Positions 12,887 to 24,600 of a stretch of DNA of 64,000 bases are shown piece by piece; within the stretch, counting starts at the first letter, position 1; each line of letters opens with the position of its first letter. Under the pieces are notes generated by a model. The model worked only from the letters and a program-made list of their open reading frames with translations. It was not told where the DNA came from and did no database searches. Position numbers and translations under genes: made by a program. The stretch comes from Sarcocystis neurona (Eukaryota > Apicomplexa > Conoidasida > Eucoccidiorida > Sarcocystidae): NCBI GenBank assembly GCA_000727475.1, contig KL647321.1, positions 310,001 through 374,000 on the forward strand. Direction: 5' to 3'.

Positions 12887-13810
12887 TTAAACGCCACACG
12901 CCTTCCTTGTCTCCTCGTCCTCGTCTTTGGCGTGGCTGCCTTCCGTTTTGCTCCATTCTACGGAAACAAACTGAAGAAACCGTTGCTTTTCTCTCCCCAC
13001 ACCGGGGGCAGAAAAGACGCGCCACTGCCTTTTACAGGCGACATACTCGTTTATTTTTTCACTAACAAGTAGAACAATCTCCACGTGTGTAGAAAACTTA
13101 GTTGCTGGTAACATCGTCGCTCCTGGATGCGAAGAATGTAACTTCTGCACACGTGTGGAAGCCACGCCACAAATATAGGTGAAATTAACACCCTGTGGGA
13201 TATCTACTACTGCTAGTATGACTACAACACTACCGACCGTAACACAGCGACTACTATTACTACGAGTTCTGCCACTGCTACCCAGTAGTCTGCAAATCTC
13301 ATGTGCGGCTCCACGAAGATCCGTACGGGTAGCAAGCGACAAAGCACGCGCGTATGTATGTGTGGCAACGTTCCACAGGGCAGAGATAGTAACACACATA
13401 CATATCTGTTGAAGTGTTCCTCCTGCTGATAAGCAGGTGCGTACAGATGCAGCTGTGTTTCGGCTTGAGTTTCCGAACTTCAGCCACGGGGAAAGAAGGG
13501 GGGGTTCACGAGGGGATGAGGGCTGCGCGTTTAATAGCTCCCTGTACGTACCGCGGAGCACCCAGTCGAACAAGTCGAATGCAATGCCTACAGTTTCCTT
13601 CGACCTGTTCACTTTGAACAGCGGCGGGAGATCCCCTGTATTCACGGCAGAGGGTGGGTGGCACAACGGCAAGACAGAGAAAGAGAGACTGGGCTTCGAC
13701 CACCCCCACACACACCTGTTGCAGTAGCAGCGTTTTGCAGACACAGGTACCCGAGATAATGAGGGGATTTTCTAGAAAATCCACGACCTCTACAGAGCAG
13801 TCGATCATCT
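12887..13810 (-). CDS. Hypothetical protein, long open minus-strand exon
   Basis: Unrecognised gene. A stretch with no stop codon runs on the minus strand from about 13744 down to a TAA at 12887-12889 (285 codons), improbable by chance in this mixed-composition, non-repetitive sequence. A better model has two exons: 13810-13751 after acceptor atatccacag, and 13635-12887 after a pyrimidine-rich intron ending gaatacag. The splice is in phase and reads FLENPLIISGDLPPLFKVNR. The rest holds KETVGIAFDLFDWVLRGTY, a hydrophobic VVVILAVVDI stretch and a charged end (KDEDEETRKACGV). A further upstream exon may lie at about 14100-14000 (PKMPTSAQCGAQGDLRHLE). I see no signal peptide and no known motif. 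The coding call is fairly secure; the function is unknown. Confidence 0.55.
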
Positions 13811-13854
13811 CTGTGGATATGTAAAAAATAAGAGATTCATTGCGTGTAGGGGGT

Positions 13855-13899
13855 GGAACTCTTCCCGGTGGAGCTCTTCCCGGTCGAGCTCTTCTGGCC
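13855..13899. repeat. Three tandem copies of a 15-base unit
   Basis: The unit ggagctcttcccggt occurs three times head to tail; the first and third copies carry substitutions. It lies just upstream of the minus-strand gene at 12887-13810. Confidence 0.8.
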
Positions 13900-15798
13900 T
13901 ACACACCGATAAGTGCGCTGTAAATATTGGTGTATCTAGCTTTGCCTATTTATCTGTCTATCTCCCCTCTCTTCTTCGTATTCACACAAATGTGTATACC
14001 CAATTGTCGAGATGCCTAAGTGAAAACGGTGCTCTTTCTTCAACGCACTTTCCAGATGTCGCAAGTCTCCCTGCGCTCCGCATTGCGCTGACGTTGGCAT
14101 CTTAGGGACTTGTAGAAATCGCATACACACACACACTTACCTACAATACGTCTATCTTAAGAACGGGGATACTCTACTACGAATCACGCAGCCCATGTAG
14201 ACAACATATTTATCTGCGTCAGGTGGTGGTTTTTTTTATTGCAAAATATGTAGCCGGTGCAGTTTAATGTTTTGAGCCGTCAGAAGACGGTCCACACTTT
14301 GTCACTGTCGACTGACTTAACATCGGCTAGAAGTATTTTTTAAAAATTTTTGCAGGTGCTTCTTGGTATGTCACGGGCACGTCCCTAATTATTAGAGCCT
14401 GTGGCACTCTGTATGCAGATAGGAATTTCCCACACTCTGGTTTTAGCAGGCTTCTACCAGCGTCCCTGCACGTCAAGTGCGCTCCAGAGAGAATGCGCGC
14501 TTCCTGTTTTCCCTCTTCGTAACGACAAAAATTCTGTCAGGCAGTGCGTGTCCGGTACGTCTTCGTTACATTACTCGGCACGGAAATCCAAATTTTCTCC
14601 TGGTCCTCCTATCAGTTGCTTGATCACTTCTTCATTGTCCCACCGCACACTGCTTGTGTTACTCCTCCACACGCACCAACTGCTCCTGGTGAGTATGCGT
14701 CATTCTTCCGCGCTGAACTAGATTGTCTATTTCCACTTCTACATGTAAATAAAGTAATATCCACGTCTGTGCGTAGAAACATATAGAGAGAGAGGTCATC
14801 GCAGCTGATCAAGCAACCAACTTATATATAGTACTTTTATTTCTCTGTTTTTGTCCCACGTAGTGTTTCTCGTACATATGTGTGCAGAGTGAAATGGCGT
14901 GCTTTATCATTCTGTGTACCTGTGCATCCTCACTTTGAGTTTTTCCCTTTTTCGAGACAGCTTTCTCTTGTCCCTCGCACTGCAGTAGGGAAATTTCGTG
15001 GAACAGCCCACACGGAGGCAACGCAGTATAGAGTGAGAGGGATGAGGCGCAGAGCCGGGAACGCAGCACTCCACGAGTATCAAAAGTCACCGGGTGCCAC
15101 ATACACGTGATATATCGAGAGAAAGCGAGAAAAGCGGGGAAAAGAAGGAGAGAGAAAGACACGTGGATCGACGGAGACGGGGAACCGTCGACTGTGATGT
15201 AGACACGGCGCCCGAGAGCTCCTGCATGGCAAGTTGTTTCTTTTAGTTTGCATATATAGTGTGGAGGAAGACAGAGAGAGATAGGAGGAGGAGAGACTAC
15301 TGGGAAGAAAAAGAGGGAGAGAGAAAGACGAAGAAAAAGTATTAACAGAGACGGACCACACCAGGTCACCTAGCTATAGACATCTCTGCACAGAAAATTG
15401 TCGTGGCTGGCATCACACGTCGGTCACTTTCTACATGCATAAAGACGTGGACACAAAAAGTGTGCACTTTTGTCGGTAAAGAGAAATAGCTCCAGCTACA
15501 TATTTTCGAGTGTCGTGTTTCCCCTCCCGCGCGCGGTTGACGAAGCCCGTCAAAACAACACCTTCACCTACATACATGTACATACCTATAATATACACAC
15601 ATGAACCTACCCTCATAAACAGAGACGCTATATCTATTCATGCGCATGTATTTCGTCTGCCGCCGTATTATTCTCTATATGTGTTAATTTCTCTATTCAC
15701 CCACACCAATTATCTTTTTGGCGGCATTGCTGACGGATAATAACCTTCCCGCTTGTAGCGCATGCAAAAAATCTCCCGTAACTACTCGCCGTGATACG
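13900..15798. other. Spacer without a supportable gene
   Basis: Unique sequence of ordinary composition with only short frames on both strands. It may hold 5' exons of the minus-strand gene ending at 12887 (candidate near 14000-14100) and of the plus-strand Gln-rich gene that follows. No RNA gene or promoter motif was recognised. Confidence 0.4.
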
Positions 15799-15873
15799 AT
15801 GCGCTTCATCAACTTCGCTAAAAAAGTTGTAAATCCTCTTCCTTCCCGGAAGAAGGAAGCCGAAGAGCAGCGC
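15799..15873 (+). CDS. Candidate first exon of the Gln-rich gene
   Basis: An ATG at 15799 opens a 25-codon basic stretch (MRFINFAKKVVNPLPSRK, then KEAEEQR) that ends at a GTGAGT donor in phase 0. A second possible exon at 15948-15993 (acceptor ccttcgcag, donor GTATCT) reads LQRPGEVDVDATKRH. Both are plausible 5' parts of the gene with its main exon at 16871-19093, but the connection is inferred from order and strand only. No family was recognised. Confidence 0.35.
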
Positions 15874-16870
15874 GTGAGTTTCCTCTTTCCTACAGGCTAG
15901 CAGTGTACAGGGCGAGTGGAGACCCCAAACACCCATTTCCTTCGCAGCTACAACGCCCGGGGGAAGTCGACGTCGATGCTACAAAGCGACATCGTATCTG
16001 CCTTTTTTCTTCTTCTTCTCCTTCTTCTTCTTCTTCTTCTTTTGCGTCCTCTTCGTCTCCCGCAGTTTCCCTCCCTCCTTCCCACGACTCTCTCTCAGTT
16101 CCTTTCTCGACAAGTAGGCGTTTCTGCGATCTTGAAGATTTGCATGCGTCTCTGCGTGTCCCACTATTTCACTTTGTGCGGCGACACGGCCAGAGCAGTC
16201 CTTTCTTCGTTTCTTCCTCGTTCTTCCTCGACATATAAATATATGTAGGGATAGTGTCGTCACCTCGTGCTTAACAGGCACATATTAGCTGGAAGAGAAC
16301 GGAAATAAGGACGTATTAATGATTCAGATATGCAGTGACGAAGGGGAAAGTCAACGTCCGAGCAATGCAGGTGCATCTCTAGCAATGCGTAAAAGTAAAC
16401 AGAAGAGGGGGCTGTCCTGCGTGCCCATCTATTTGTCCATGTATCTGCACTTTTCTGTCTATATATATATATATATATATATCGTACGTATACACATATG
16501 TATGTCGCTCTCTCTCTGTCCCTCTACATATGCATGATTTGCTCTCTGGAATTCGATTGTTTTATCCACCAGGTCTACTGGACAGTAGAAGAAGTGTTTG
16601 TACGCATGTGCTGGCGTGATTACAATTTCGTGTGTCACACAAACACATCTTCTAGTCATTAATTCTTGTTTATGAGGTGCATGTGCTTGTGCGTGAATAT
16701 CTGGCTTCCGCGCAGAAAGGTAGTAGACCTGGTGTAGCAGATCCGGTGAAAGCAGCAGCAGAAACAGCAGCAGCAGAAGCAGGCGTATCTGCAGGAGGAG
16801 TGGTTGATGCCCCTCATCGAGCAGCGGCCGGTGGCCTCTTCCTCGTCCGCTTCTTCTCTCTGCTCCGCAG

Positions 16871-19093
16871 CAGCAGCAAATGCAGCCGGGACGGGGGTGG
16901 CTGCAGCAGCAGCCTCTTCCACCGCCGCCCGTGCAGCAGCAGCAGCGCTGTGCACCGCAGCAGCCGAAGCAGCAGTGGCCTGAACCGCCCTCGTGGCAGC
17001 AGCAGCAGCAACTGCAGCAGCAGCGGCACGTGCAGCAGCAGCAGCCTGTGCCATTGCCTCCGCGCCAGCAGCCTTCGCCTTTGCCGAACGGTGGCTGTCC
17101 ATCGCTGGGCTGCGGTCCCGGCGTGCCTCCGCAGCAGCACCGTCACCCACAACAGCAGCAGCACCAGCAGCAGCATCAGCAGCAAAATCAGCAGTGGCGA
17201 CAGGCAATCCACACGGCTGCTCGGCCACAGCCAGGGCCGGCGTTGCAGCAGCAAGCTAGTCAACAGCACGCTTCAAAACTGACGCAGCAGCAGCAGCAGC
17301 AAAACGTCTTCCCAGGCATGCCGCAGCAGCAGCAGCCGAAGCAGCAGTGCTGGGCACAGCAGCATTTGCCACTGCAGCAGCAGCAGCAGTTACCAGTTTT
17401 GCAGCAGCGGCAGCAGCAACAGCAACAGCCGCGTCTTACGGAGGAAGTAGCCAGCACGACTTCGCTGCTTTCTGCTGCTGCAGCACCAGCAGCAGCGGGA
17501 GCCCCCCCACCTCCTCCTCCCTTTCCTCCTGCTGCAGCCTCTTCTTCTTCATCACGTGTGCCTCAGCAGCAGACCGTTGGCTCTTCCCTGCAGCAGCAGA
17601 CGTATGCAATGCAGCAGCACTGTCGACATCCCTACGGACGCATGCAACAGCAGCAGCAAGAGAAAGCTGCAGCATCACCACCAGCAGCAGCACCAGCCCC
17701 ACCTCCACCGCCTGCGTCTGCTGCTGCTGCTCCAAGTGCCGCGGTTCCTCCCTGTCGCCGCAGTCCTCTTTGTACTCCAGTGCCGCAACATCACCAGCAG
17801 CATCAGCAGCAGCACCAACAGCAGCACCAGCAGCAGCACCAGCAGCAGCGCCAGCAGCAGCAGCTGACGCAGGGGGAGGAGGTAGGTCGACGTCGGAGTT
17901 CGGTGAACGGCTGCGTGACTGCGACTCCGCCCACTGGCATGGCGACAGCGGCAGAAGGTGCTCCTGCTGTTGCTGCGTCTGCTGCTGCTTCTCCCCTGCA
18001 ATTAGTCGCCGCAGCAGCGTCAACAACAACCGGAAAATTCTGCTGCTTCTCTTCTTCTGCCTCTCCTGCAGTACCTGTAGCTCTCGCCCCTCCACCGCCT
18101 CCTCCCACCGTGTCGCCGCCACAGCCAAACGAAGGCCTCAGCGCACAGCAGCAGTCACTTCCCAGCCAACAGCAGCAGCGAGAGCAGCAGCAGCAGCGGG
18201 TGGCTGGCGGTGGGTCTCTGGGAGGTGGTGTTTCGGCAGTCGCCGCATGCAGCAATTTGTGGACTGCGCGGCCGGGAAAGCCGAGTAGAAGAAGAAGCAG
18301 CAGCAGCAAACAAGCGACGGCAGCAACAGAGAGACACTTGAAGCTTCTCAAGGTGAACAGGACGAGAAGCAGCAGAAGCAGCAGCACCCGTCCTGCCGTC
18401 AAAGTTGTAGACATATGCAACAGCAGCAGCAACACAAGTGAAAGGGAAACAACGTCGGCAGGCGAGAACGGAGAGAAAGTGGAGGGTTCTATGGGCTGCA
18501 CGGAAGACGCGTGCTTTGAGCGCGAAGCCAGAGAACCTGGTCGGCCTCCTGCTGCTTTCCACGCCATTGCTGCTGCTACTGCTCCTCCTCCCCCACCTCC
18601 CCCCCCGCGTTTTCCTCCTCCTCCTGCTGCTGTGTGTGCTCCGGGTTGTCCTTCTGCTGCAGCAACGACTGCTGTTCGCGTGGCGCCTGGTGTCTCTGGC
18701 AACATTCGCGCTGCTGCAGCTGCTGCTGCTGTCGGCGGGCGGACGGCGGGAAGCAAGCAGGGTGCTGCTGCTGCCGCTGCGCCCCCCGCTGCTGCTCCTC
18801 GGTCTGCTACGCTTGCGTCGGCTCCACCTGTGTCTCCTGCGCCTGGGTCTGCTGCTGCTGCTGCTCCTTCTTCTTCTTCTCCTGCTGCTGTTGCTGCCGG
18901 CAGTGCTCCTCCCCCACCTCCTCCGCCTCGTCTTCTTTCGCTTCCTGCGGCAGTGCGTGGGGCGGCGGCGTGGGGGCCGACGGCCTGGGGTGTTTTTCGT
19001 ACGCCGCAGAAGCGACCGCCGCATGCGGAGGGCGAGGAGAGGGCCCGAGCTGCTGCAACCCCGTCGAACAAAAAGAAGAAAACCAAAGAGTAA
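16871..19093 (+). CDS. Gln/Pro/Ala-rich low-complexity protein (main exon)
   Basis: One open frame of about 740 residues to a TAG at 19091-19093, preceded by acceptor ctctgctccgcag. Composition changes along the chain: Gln-rich with QQQH units (first 300 residues), Pro runs such as PPPPPP, Ser/Arg-rich RRRSSSSK, then Ala/Pro/Ser-rich with more poly-Pro, ending in a basic NKKKKTKE tail that could act as a nuclear localisation signal. No folded domain is visible. The CAG tracts also leave the other frames and the minus strand partly open (minus 17803-19086), but this frame is the longest and ends in a sensible basic tail. Upstream, a segment at 16753-16830 (AYLQEEWLMPLIEQRP) would join in phase through a 40-base GT-AG intron. 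Poly-Gln and poly-Pro proteins of this look are often nuclear regulators; that is a guess from composition only. Confidence 0.55.
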   Translation, partial: QQQMQPGRGWLQQQPLPPPPVQQQQRCAPQQPKQQWPEPPSWQQQQQLQQQRHVQQQQPVPLPPRQQPSPLPNGGCPSLGCGPGVPPQQHRHPQQQQHQQQHQQQNQQWRQAIHTAARPQPGPALQQQASQQHASKLTQQQQQQNVFPGMPQQQQPKQQCWAQQHLPLQQQQQLPVLQQRQQQQQQPRLTEEVASTTSLLSAAAAPAAAGAPPPPPPFPPAAASSSSSRVPQQQTVGSSLQQQTYAMQQHCRHPYGRMQQQQQEKAAASPPAAAPAPPPPPASAAAAPSAAVPPCRRSPLCTPVPQHHQQHQQQHQQQHQQQHQQQRQQQQLTQGEEVGRRRSSVNGCVTATPPTGMATAAEGAPAVAASAAASPLQLVAAAASTTTGKFCCFSSSASPAVPVALAPPPPPPTVSPPQPNEGLSAQQQSLPSQQQQREQQQQRVAGGGSLGGGVSAVAACSNLWTARPGKPSRRRSSSSKQATAATERHLKLLKVNRTRSSRSSSTRPAVKVVDICNSSSNTSERETTSAGENGEKVEGSMGCTEDACFEREAREPGRPPAAFHAIAAATAPPPPPPPPRFPPPPAAVCAPGCPSAAATTAVRVAPGVSGNIRAAAAAAAVGGRTAGSKQGAAAAAAPPAAAPRSATLASAPPVSPAPGSAAAAAPSSSSPAAVAAGSAPPPPPPPRLLSLPAAVRGAAAWGPTAWGVFRTPQKRPPHAEGEERARAAATPSNKKKKTKE

Positions 19094-19199
19094 GGGAAGT
19101 CAGGAAAGGAAGAAGGAAGGAAACGTGGTTTTCAACGATATCCATAACAGCAGAAGTTCACTCACAAAGACCATGCACATAAAGAGAGACAGACAGGCA

Positions 19200-19309
19200 G
19201 CGAGAATCATATACATGAATGTTTCTATCTATCTATATAAATGGGTACATATATATATATACACACAGAGAGAGAGAGACAAAGAGCAAGAGACAAAGAC
19301 AGCAACGAC

Positions 19310-19343
<34 letters not shown>

Positions 19344-19660
19344 CTATTTGTATGTACCGCATATATGTATCCGTGTGTATAGAGACAGGCAGTATATATA
19401 CATATATATATATATATATGTATATACATATGTAGTGAAAGAGAACCAAAGAGAGGGAGGACGCATATATATATATATATAAACAGCGTATATGTATCCG
19501 TGTGTGTAGAGAGAGACATTTTATATACGTATATATATATATATACGTATGTAGAGAGAGCCAAAGAGAGGGAGGACGCATATATATGTATATATATGGC
19601 ATATATGTATCTATGAGTATAGAGAGAGTCACTACGTATATATGTGTGTATTATAGAGAG
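19200..19660. repeat. TATA/GAGA microsatellite with degenerate period near 115
   Basis: TATA runs alternate with AGAGAG. A longer unit containing ccaaagagagggaggacgca followed by a TATA run occurs at about 19447 and again at about 19560, with tatccgtgtgt blocks before each, suggesting a decayed minisatellite. Confidence 0.75.
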
Positions 19661-20079
19661 AAGTAGAATAGGCATATTCACAAGGAGAGCGCGTACAGCT
19701 GCTGTTGCGATGCATGGGAAGGAGATGATAACTCTGCGTCGTTGTATATATATATATAAAGTTCTGTACCGAGGGAAGGAAAGTGTTCAAGGGGGACTTG
19801 GCGTGAATATGAATTTTCAGGAGGGTCTTCTCCTACAACATATACGCATGGGTATGTACGTGAATGCGGCTGAGGTGTATATGTGTGTAGGTGTGTCGGG
19901 TGGTCTGTCTAGTGGGGTTGTTGTTCTTCTTTTTCAGCAGATGGACTCGCGGTGTGGCCTCTTCTTCTGCAGTAGGGCGCACGTTCTGCTGCTGCTTTTG
20001 CTGCTGCTGCTGCTTCTGCTGCTGCCTCTGTGTCTACTTCGTTCCTCCCTCTCCTTCTCCTTGGCGCGCTCCACGTATT

Positions 20080-20900
20080 TCTCATCATACATGTCTATAT
20101 CTAACTGTAGTGTGTGTCTATACACGTGTTTAGGTATGTGTCTCTCTCTTTATATATACATATATATATATATATATACGTATATGTATCTATTCATATA
20201 TGCGTATATGTGCCGCCGAGGTATCTGTCTATACACGTGTGCAGGTATGTGTGTCTCCTATATGTATATACGTAAGAGATGTATATGGGAAGATACATGG
20301 GTTTATATAGGCATGTCCAGAAGTGGAAGGGGAACTCTAATATGTAAGCATAAAGTTCAAGGTGTATATATGTATGTATATATATATATATATCTCTGTA
20401 TATCTCTGTATATCTCTGTTCGTATACATACGTGTGTGTTTGTGCGTCCATCTTTTGTGAAGGAAACGAGGTAGGAGGAAGAGGAAGAGACTACACTTCG
20501 TCTAGTGTATATACTTGTGTCGATGCGTACGTATGTATATATGTCAGTGTGCTAGTAGAGTGGGAGGGGGACCGCACACTGCGGCTTGGTGTATATCTGC
20601 GTGTAGAATAGGAGCAGGACCGCACATTACCTGGCATATCTGCGTATATATATATGATTGTGTACTTATATGTATTTAAATACGTCTATATATGTGTGTG
20701 GATGGAGAGAGTAGGAGGAGGAAGGCTGTACGTTGCCAGGTGTATATCTTCATATATGTGTATATAGAGTAGAAGGGAAATCGCTTATTGCCTGATGTAT
20801 ATCTGCGTATATATATATATGTATATATATAGAGAGAGAGAGGAGGAAGGCAGCAGATTGCCTGGTGTATATGTGCGTATATATACGTCCATGTGTGTAT
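20080..20900. repeat. TATG microsatellite and degenerate gtgtatatctgcgtatat repeats
   Basis: TATA/TATG runs at 20150-20190 and 20360-20420, then several degenerate copies of a unit containing gcctggtgtatatctgcgta between about 20550 and 20900. No gene is visible from 19094 to about 21300. Confidence 0.7.
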
Positions 20901-21621
20901 GTGCGTGAATGTTTCGGATGTATCGGCAGGATAAAAAGAGATACAGAAACAGAGAGAAGTACATTTTTGTGGATTCCCCCCTTTTGTCGGCCGAGGGAGA
21001 AGAGAAGAAGAGAAAATGTGGGCGCCTCTGTTGGTGGCAAAGAGAGACGATGTAAGAAGTGGATTTCTGTGCCTACTCGAGAGATAGTAGTAGGGGATCT
21101 ACATCCGTATAGACAGGAAAGAACTCCTCGGGAATGTTTGTGCGTGTATGTATGAGTAGACAGCAAAGGACAACTAGGGGAATCGCGTAAGCGCATACAT
21201 ATAAACGAGAAAGTGGGGGAGTGTAACTACGTCTCCTAGGAGGGACAACGAGAGATAAGGAGAAGTGGATTTCTGTGTGTGAATCTGCCGAGAGAAACAG
21301 AGAAGTGAATCTTCGTGTATATAGCAGGAGAGACAGAATGGGACTGTGATTGCTTGGCCGTTGGTGACGCCTCCAGCAGCAGCAGCAACAGCAGCAGCAG
21401 CGCTATTTTGCAGATCCTGGGCGTCACTGGCCTAAGCGACGACTTGCGTGCTGCTGTTGCTGCGTCTTCCCGCGTCCGTCCCCTCCCCCCGTGTCTCCGC
21501 CCTGCTGCGTATTGCCGCGGCACAGAGAGAGAGGGGACGTCGTAGGGCGACGAAGTGCCGAAGAGAGTCCGTCTCCTCCTGGTGACGCGTGATTTCCCTT
21601 GCGCGGCTTTAATTTCTGCAG

Positions 21622-24600
21622 GGAAGAGTACTTGTGCTGCACGTGCGACAAGACGTTCCGAAGCGAACGGAAACTGCAGCAACACGAAGAAGATGAACAC
21701 GTGGCCTGCGTCCATCCCGGGTGTACGTACACCGGACCTGCCCATGTCATGGTGCTGCACAGACTCCGGCATCTCGTCAACGCCAAAGGGTAACCCCGCC
21801 GTCTTCTTTCGCTTTGCTCCTCCTCTCCGTTCTCAGCCGCGCTGCCTCGTCACGCCACTCTGCAGTAAAGGGAAGATGTCTTCACATGTGTGTTCTCTCT
21901 GTCTCTGGTAGTACACCACATCTCTTCCATATAAACCGGAAACATATATGCATGTGCATGTATTGTGTGGGTCTATATAGATGCCCACGAGGAAAAATAT
22001 ATACGTATGCATACATAGATGTATTACATGCGCCTGTATATGTGCTGATGCCGGTATACATGTCCACCGTATAAACCGGATACACACGTATGTATATATG
22101 TGTGTTATGTGCACCTGTGTATGTGCTGGCAGTATCTAACGAAGAAAAACTTGTATATACATATATATATATATCAATGTGTGTGTGTGTGTGTAATATG
22201 TGCATCTATATTTATATATACCGACCCTGTATGTGGGGTAAAACGTGTATGTATAGGTGCATGTATGTATTTATGTATCACGTGCGTATATATGTGTATA
22301 CCGACCCCGTGTGTAATGCAGTGTACATGGGTTGCCTATGTTTATATATACCTCCCGACAAATGTGAGGAAAGAACAAATTAGTATGGGTGAATTAGTGG
22401 ATCTGCATGTATGTGCGTAGGTAGCGACAGAGATCGTCAGGGAACCTAAATACGAGTCGCTGCTGCTGTTGCTGCGGACCTTGAAGAAGTGGATTCGTGG
22501 AGTGGAAGAGATTTATGTCGACCGCGTCGTGTGGCCCTGCGTCCGTATGTGTACGTGTGTGCTGGTGGAGAGTAGACTTATATTCTTTCGCCTTTTCAAA
22601 CCCTCGGGGGACTACGAAGAAGTGACGGATGTATGTAGTGAGCGTTTCTTCTTGACTCACGTGCCAGGACAGCACGGGCAACTTTCTTTCTCTCCACCAT
22701 CTCCCAACTCCGCAGCAAAGTGAAGTTTCTTCTCGTCCTCTTCTTCTTCCTTAACTTGGATCCGTCGCACGCGGATATTTATATAGCGTGGGGGGAAAGG
22801 AAGGGCTTCTCTGTATTCGACGGAAATGAAAAGCGGCTCTCCCTTCCTCTCTCTGTTTCTCTCTTCCTCTCTCTGTTTCTCTCTTCCTCTCTCTGTTTCT
22901 CTCTTCCTCTCTCTGTTTCTCTCTTCCTCTCTCTGTTTGTGTCTTTCTCTGTCTCCCTCTCTTTCCCTGTCTCCCTCTCTTTCTCCGTCTCTCTGTCTCT
23001 TCTCTCTCTTTCTGTCTCTGTGTCTCCCTCACTGTCTCTGTCTCCCTCTCTCTCCCTGCCTCCCTCTCTGTCTCCTCCACTTCCCTGTCTCCCTCCCCTT
23101 CCCTGTCCCCCTCCCCTTCCCTGTCTCCGTCTCCTTCTCTGTCTCTCTGTCTCTCTCTCTCTTTCTCTGTCTCTCCGTCTCTCCCCTTTCTGTCTCCCTC
23201 CCCTTCCCTGTCTCCCTCCCTTTCCCTGTCTCCCTCTCTTTCTGTGTCTCCCTCCTTTTGTGTGTCTCCCTCTCTTTCTGCGTCTCCCTCTCTGTCTGTG
23301 TCTCTCCGTCTCTTCTCAGTCTCTCTGTCTCTTTTTCTGTCCCTCTTGTCTCCTCCATTCTCCCTAGAACCATATGTTGCATGCGTGGGTGTGACTAGCC
23401 AGTTGTCTCTGTGCGCGTGTGTAGGCGTTTTATTCGCCTCGTTTTATACGAGAGAAACGTGATACATCTCCCTCACTGTTGCTCTCTCTTCCTCTTTTCT
23501 CTTTTGGTGTATGTTTTGCATGCATCTGTGTAAAGGCGTCGTGCTACGCGTATCGTTTCTTCATGTTGATGAGGGAAATACGTTTTCGCCGCAGGTTCGT
23601 GTTTGTGGCTTGAGAGAGAAGAAAAAGATGCATTCGCGGGGAGCCGTCGGGGGCGTTTCTGTTGCGATGAAATTGCGTGAGCCTGTCTGTCTACGTGGAA
23701 GTGCATGCGCGACGCAACACAAACGTGCATGCAGAAAGGAGAAAAGAAGAAGAAAGAAGAGAGACAAGACGTCCTCGGCCAGTCATACTTTTTTTTTTCT
23801 AGTCGAGGAGAGCGCAACGTGTACGTCTCCGCGTGTGTATGTGTGTGTGTGGGTACCCTCTGTTGCTGCGCTGTTGTATGAACGCACGTACATTTCGTAT
23901 GAGAGACGTACGCATGTGGATATTCGTGTACAGATGCATGTATGTCTGTATATCTACCTCTCTCTCTATATGTGTGTATACGAGTATATACTTCCCTTGC
24001 GCTCCCTGGTTTTCCTTCTGTGTCTCACTATATACATATCTGTACACGAGTAGATATGTTTATATATAAATATGTGTATGTGTACGGGTATATAGTGGTG
24101 TTGTCCTCTCTGTTTTTCTCTCTCACCGTGTGCATATATGTATATATACGGGTAGATAGTTTTCTGTATATATCTATGCATGTGTATATACGCGTATGTG
24201 TACGGGTAGATAGTTTTCCTGCCGTCTCTGTTTTTCTTTGTCTCTGTGTATACATGTATATATATAGGGTAGATATTTTTCTCGTTCTCGCGCTCGTCGT
24301 CTCCGTCTCTCTACGTATATACGTGTATAAACAGGTCGTTTCCTCTGGCTGTATTACTCGTTTTCTGTTTAGAAGTACACACGTGTGTACGACCGACTGT
24401 TTTCTTCCTGTCTCTCCGTCTCTCTCTGTCTGTGGCGCTGTTTCGTCTCTCTCCCCCGTTCCTCGGCTCTTTCTGCGTGAGTCTCGGACACACCCGGCTC
24501 TGATAAAAAGGGAAGTAATGGCTGCTAATAGAGAGAGGTGATTCGAGTAATGGCTGCTAATAGAGAGAGGTGATTCGACCTTTTTTGCCTTCAGCGAAAG

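Noticed and set aside
12887..13744. Identity as a member of the Eimeria SAG (TA4) surface antigen family
   Set aside because: No N-terminal signal peptide, no C-terminal GPI-type hydrophobic tail and no six-cysteine pattern typical of that family.
17803..19086. Minus-strand frame of 427 codons opposite the Gln-rich gene
   Set aside because: It is the Ala/Gly/Cys-rich complement of CAG and poly-Pro codons. The plus frame is longer and ends in a basic tail.
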